From: an uncultured Alphaproteobacteria bacterium | Lineage (GTDB): Bacteria; Pseudomonadota; Alphaproteobacteria; Paracaedibacterales; CAIULA01 | DNA: 38,744 nt | Direction: 5' to 3' | Assembly (NCBI GenBank): GCA_903899945.1 | Contig: CAIULA010000042.1 | Coordinates: 1 to 38,744, forward strand | In this document: piece by piece, positions 35,850 to 38,744 of the stretch | Position numbering within the stretch: position 1 is the first letter of the stretch | Layout of the letters: every line of letters begins with the position of its first letter | Translations under genes and position numbers: made by a program | The notes under the pieces: model-generated | What the model saw: the letters and a program-made list of their open reading frames with translations, nothing else | What the model was told of the DNA's origin: nothing | The model's database searches: none

Positions 35850-36671
35850 TTACTTACGTCTTCTAATAATCATATTTGTTGTTCGCTTATTTTTACGGGT
35901 TTTCTTACCTTTTGTAGCAATACCCCAAGGCGTAACCGGGTGACGACCACCAGAAGTCCGTCCTTCACCACCACCATGTGGGTGGTCGATTGGGTTCATT
36001 GCGACACCACGTACTGTTGGTCTATACCCTAACCAGCGCATGCGCCCCGCTTTCCCATAAGATCTATTTTGGTGATCTGAGTTTGAAACAGCACCAATTG
36101 TAGCTCTACATTCACCTTTTATCAACCTTACCTCACCCGAGGAAAGCTTTACAATAACATATCCTGAATCTCTACCGACAATTTGCACATAAGATCCTGC
36201 TGATCTTGCAACTTGACCACCTTTTCCAATTTTTAGTTCTACGTTATGAACGATAGAACCTAAAGGTATGTTTTTAAGCGCCATTGCATTACCTGGTTTA
36301 ATATCTGCTTTATCAGAAGATACAACCGAATCCCCAATTTGCAACTTTTGAGGGGCCAATATATAGCCGAACTCGCCATCTTCATACTTTATCAATGCAA
36401 TAAAAGCAGAACGATTTGGATCGTATTCAATTCTTTCTACAACCGCAGAAATGTCTGCCTTGCCCCTCACAAAGTCAACAATTCGATAACGTCTTTTATG
36501 ACCACCGCCCCTATTAAAAGACGTAATTCTTCCAAGATTATTGCGACCACTTTTCTCGCTTATACCTGCGGTTAAAGCCTTATGCGGCTTTCCTTTCCAA
36601 AGAGTAGATCTATCAATATTTACAAGTTGGCGTTGGCCAGCACTTGTTGCCTTATATTGTTTTAAAGCCAT
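35850..36671 (-). CDS. rplB: 50S ribosomal protein L2
   Basis: L2 is needed for subunit joining and peptidyl transfer. It has [20 protein letters not shown] near 44-63 and, near the catalytic centre, [20 protein letters not shown] with the conserved His. Length 273 is standard, ending in a lysine/arginine-rich tail. Confidence 0.98.
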   Translation of the reverse strand: MALKQYKATSAGQRQLVNIDRSTLWKGKPHKALTAGISEKSGRNNLGRITSFNRGGGHKRRYRIVDFVRGKADISAVVERIEYDPNRSAFIALIKYEDGEFGYILAPQKLQIGDSVVSSDKADIKPGNAMALKNIPLGSIVHNVELKIGKGGQVARSAGSYVQIVGRDSGYVIVKLSSGEVRLIKGECRATIGAVSNSDHQNRSYGKAGRMRWLGYRPTVRGVAMNPIDHPHGGGEGRTSGGRHPVTPWGIATKGKKTRKNKRTTNMIIRRRK

Positions 36672-36673
36672 TC

Positions 36674-36982
36674 TTATACTCCAGTGCTAAAGTCAATTTT
36701 TTGACCAGATTCAAGACAAACCATTGCTCTTTTGGTATCGCTTAATCTGCCACGTTTGCCACGGAAAACTTTATTTTTCCCTTTCTTTACAAGCGTGTTA
36801 ACTGACTTCACTTTAACTTTAAAAAGACCTTCAATCGCCTTCTTAATTTCTGGTTTGCTTGCATCTCTGCTCACTGCGAAGAAATATTGAGCACTGGTTG
36901 TCATCAAATTTGATTTCTCAGTCAATAAAGGATGGAGAATAACGTCGTAATCTCTGTAGTTTAGTTTGATTGCATTCTTCAT
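36674..36982 (-). CDS. rplW: 50S ribosomal protein L23
   Basis: L23 at the tunnel exit docks SRP and trigger factor. [38 protein letters not shown] and [19 protein letters not shown] fit the family. Length 102. Its ATG overlaps the rplD stop by 4 bases. Confidence 0.96.
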   Translation of the reverse strand: MKNAIKLNYRDYDVILHPLLTEKSNLMTTSAQYFFAVSRDASKPEIKKAIEGLFKVKVKSVNTLVKKGKNKVFRGKRGRLSDTKRAMVCLESGQKIDFSTGV

Positions 36983-37599
36983 TTGAGTCTAGCCTCTAAA
37001 GTCTTAACAGCTTCTACAGTCATAACTAATTTTTCCTTTTTCAGGATGTCATAAACATTCGCGCCTATTTGTGGCAAAATATCAATTGTATTTAAGTTTG
37101 CCACCGCATTCTTCATATTTTCGTTAACATTTGCATCATCAATCAAAAGGAGCGAAGCACCTTTTAGGTTATCAAACCTCTTGAGAGCTAACTTAGTTTT
37201 TGCTGCATCAAGAGCAAGCTCGTCAACTACAATTAAATTACCTTGCTTCATTTTTTCCGAAAGCGCCATCCTTAGACCCAACTTACGCACCTTTTTAGGT
37301 AAATCATAACTATGATCACGTGTGATGGGTCCAAAAATGATACCACCACCACGGAATTGAGCGCCACGTTTACTTCCATGACGAGCACCTCCTGTACCTT
37401 TTTGCTTGTACATCTTTTTGGTTGTACCGCTTACAGCTCCAATTTCTTTCGTCTGGTGAGTTCCCGCTTGTTTCTTAGCAAGTTGCCATGTAACGACCCG
37501 GGATAGTATGTCTTCACGTGGCGTCAGACCAAAAACCTTATCATCCAGATCAAGATCTCCGGAAGCTTCATTTTGCGTGTTTAAAATACTGATTTTCAT
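36979..37599 (-). CDS. rplD: 50S ribosomal protein L4
   Basis: A tunnel-constriction protein and, in enterobacteria, the S10-operon repressor. The tunnel loop is KKMYKQKGTGGARHGSKRGA, then FRGGGIIFGP. KVRKLGLRMALSEK and the C-terminal NVYDILKKEKLVMTVEAV follow. Length 206. Confidence 0.97.
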   Translation of the reverse strand: MKISILNTQNEASGDLDLDDKVFGLTPREDILSRVVTWQLAKKQAGTHQTKEIGAVSGTTKKMYKQKGTGGARHGSKRGAQFRGGGIIFGPITRDHSYDLPKKVRKLGLRMALSEKMKQGNLIVVDELALDAAKTKLALKRFDNLKGASLLLIDDANVNENMKNAVANLNTIDILPQIGANVYDILKKEKLVMTVEAVKTLEARLK

Positions 37600-37618
37600 T
37601 CTTTGTACCTAACTATAC

Positions 37619-38263
37619 CTAATTCGCGTGTGTTTTTTTGATGGCATCACGTACGTAAACCACACTATTTTTAGCTCCAGGCACGCTTCCTTTGATGTAA
37701 AGCAGCCCTCTTTCGCTATCAATCGACTGGATGCTTAGATTTAATTTTGTTACACGTCTTGCACCCATATGTCCAGCCATTTTTTTATTCTTAAAGACTT
37801 TTCCTGGATCTTGACGGTTTCCTGTTGAGCCATGGCTTCTATGAGAAACAGAAACACCGTGAGTTGCCCTAAGACCTCCGAAGTTATGTCTCTTCATGCT
37901 TCCGGCAAACCCTTTACCTATGCTTGTCCCTGTTACGTCAACAAATTGTCCTGCTGTAAAATGACTTACATCCAACTTTTGACCCTCAGCCAAAAGGTCT
38001 GATTCACTCACGCGAAATTCTTTTAAAAGCTTGCAGGGTTCTTGTTGTTTTTTAGCAAAGTATCCTCTTAAAGGTTTACTTACTTTACTAGCAGCTACAG
38101 TTTTGGTTCCAACCTGAACTGCATCATATCCATCGCTTTCCTTATTTTTTTGAGCAACGACCGTGCAAGTCTCTACTTTCAACACGGTAACCGGAATCTG
38201 ACTCCCATTCTCTGTGAATATCTGAGTCATACCGATTTTTTCTGCAATTATACCTGTTCTCAT
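37619..38263 (-). CDS. rplC: 50S ribosomal protein L3
   Basis: An early assembly protein whose finger reaches the peptidyl transferase centre. [20 protein letters not shown] opens it. The central loop has [20 protein letters not shown] and [17 protein letters not shown], whose Gln is the residue methylated by PrmB in many bacteria. Length 214. Confidence 0.97.
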   Translation of the reverse strand: MRTGIIAEKIGMTQIFTENGSQIPVTVLKVETCTVVAQKNKESDGYDAVQVGTKTVAASKVSKPLRGYFAKKQQEPCKLLKEFRVSESDLLAEGQKLDVSHFTAGQFVDVTGTSIGKGFAGSMKRHNFGGLRATHGVSVSHRSHGSTGNRQDPGKVFKNKKMAGHMGARRVTKLNLSIQSIDSERGLLYIKGSVPGAKNSVVYVRDAIKKTHAN

Positions 38264-38275
38264 TTTTGCATTAAC

Positions 38276-38584
38276 CTATAATTTAATTTCTACATCTACC
38301 CCTGAAGCAAGATCCAGCTTCATAAGAGCATCAACTGTCTGCGGTAACCAGTCAATTATATCAATCAACCTTTTATGAGTACGAATCTCAAATTGTTCTC
38401 GAGACTTTTTGTCAATGTGAGGCGACCTGTTAACTGTATACCTTTGAATACGCGTCGGCATCGGAATAGGGCCACGAACCTGCGCCCCTGTTCTTTTTGC
38501 GGTATTCACTATTTCTTTTACGGACTGATCCAACAAACGATGATCGTATGCTTGGAGCTTAATTCGAATGTTCTGACTATCCAT
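38276..38584 (-). CDS. rpsJ: 30S ribosomal protein S10
   Basis: Head protein of the 30S subunit and NusE partner in antitermination. [20 protein letters not shown] and [20 protein letters not shown] are diagnostic. Length 102. It begins 19 bases after the tuf stop. Confidence 0.97.
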   Translation of the reverse strand: MDSQNIRIKLQAYDHRLLDQSVKEIVNTAKRTGAQVRGPIPMPTRIQRYTVNRSPHIDKKSREQFEIRTHKRLIDIIDWLPQTVDALMKLDLASGVDVEIKL

Positions 38585-38603
38585 TATTTTAACTCAACAA
38601 CAA

Positions 38604-38744
38604 TTATTTAACAATAGAGGAGACGACACCAGCACCGACGGTACGACCACCTTCACGAATCGCGAAGCGTAATCCTTCGTCCATCGCAATCGGAGCAATC
38701 AACTCAACCGTCATCGCTATATTATCACCAGGCATCACCATCTC
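38604..38744 (-). CDS. tuf: Elongation factor Tu, C-terminal end (partial)
   Basis: The last 46 codons of EF-Tu, running off the window edge. The translation includes [20 protein letters not shown] and [20 protein letters not shown], the conserved end of domain 3, then VK and TAA (38604-38606). It precedes rpsJ on the same strand, the standard str-S10 junction. The 5' part is outside the window. Confidence 0.97.
   Translation of the reverse strand, partial: EMVMPGDNIAMTVELIAPIAMDEGLRFAIREGGRTVGAGVVSSIVK

Noticed and set aside
1..38744. CRISPR array, insertion sequence, toxin-antitoxin pair or defence island
   Set aside because: No regular direct repeats, transposase motifs, terminal inverted repeats or recognisable defence proteins were found on either strand.

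Overview
The window is a stretch of bacterial chromosome from an aerobic, AT-rich alphaproteobacterium. Several features point there: the order secY-adk-rpsM-rpsK-rpoA-rplQ followed by an HtrA protease gene, the aroQ-accB-accC cluster, a Usg-family protein, a membrane-anchored CycM-type cytochrome c, and an NDUFS6-like zinc protein beside nuoB. The low GC content by eye, a ProP-like MFS carrier, a detached nuoAB pair and several secreted wall-active enzymes would suit a host-associated lineage such as Holosporales or Rickettsiales. That placement is inference; no rRNA is present to test it.

Layout. 1-2550: a secreted L,D-transpeptidase convergent with parE. 2700-3100: a small possible secreted peptide and tRNA-Ser(GCU). 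3187-7598: a compact minus-strand operon holB-metG-trmL-hemF-methyltransferase. 7652-8180: a stand-alone RRM/RGG RNA-binding protein gene with its own promoter candidate and terminator, followed by a 382-base non-coding stretch. 8563-12499: a ProP-like MFS transporter convergent with an emrA-emrB-type efflux pair. 12611-14610: an orphan YejA-like peptide-binding protein whose ribosome-binding site lies in a perfect inverted repeat. 14716-16064: usg convergent with hppD. 16150-18959: aroQ-accB-accC-ridA behind a good promoter candidate. 19060-20187: cycM-type cytochrome c and pal. 20329-21456: nuoA-nuoB plus a zinc-finger protein. 21527-22570: an ada gene split by one in-frame TAG. 22652-24945: a secreted GH24 lysozyme and an HtrA/DegP protease. 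25085-38744: the minus-strand tuf-S10-spc-alpha ribosomal supercluster, from the end of tuf to rplQ.

How the genes work together. The right third makes ribosomes, the SecY channel, adenylate kinase and the RNA polymerase alpha subunit. The centre covers fatty-acid precursor synthesis (AccB/AccC), the shikimate step AroQ, and aerobic metabolism (HemF and HPPD both need oxygen; NuoA/NuoB and CycM belong to respiration). An envelope group (L,D-transpeptidase, Pal, GH24 lysozyme, HtrA) handles peptidoglycan and periplasmic quality control.

I found no CRISPR array, insertion sequence, prophage or obvious defence island. Most of the window is ordinary core genome. The points most worth checking are the amber-interrupted ada, the zinc-finger/nuoAB cluster, the SD-masking repeat ahead of the orphan YejA gene, the non-coding block at 8181-8562, and the TTG starts of rpsM and rpsS.
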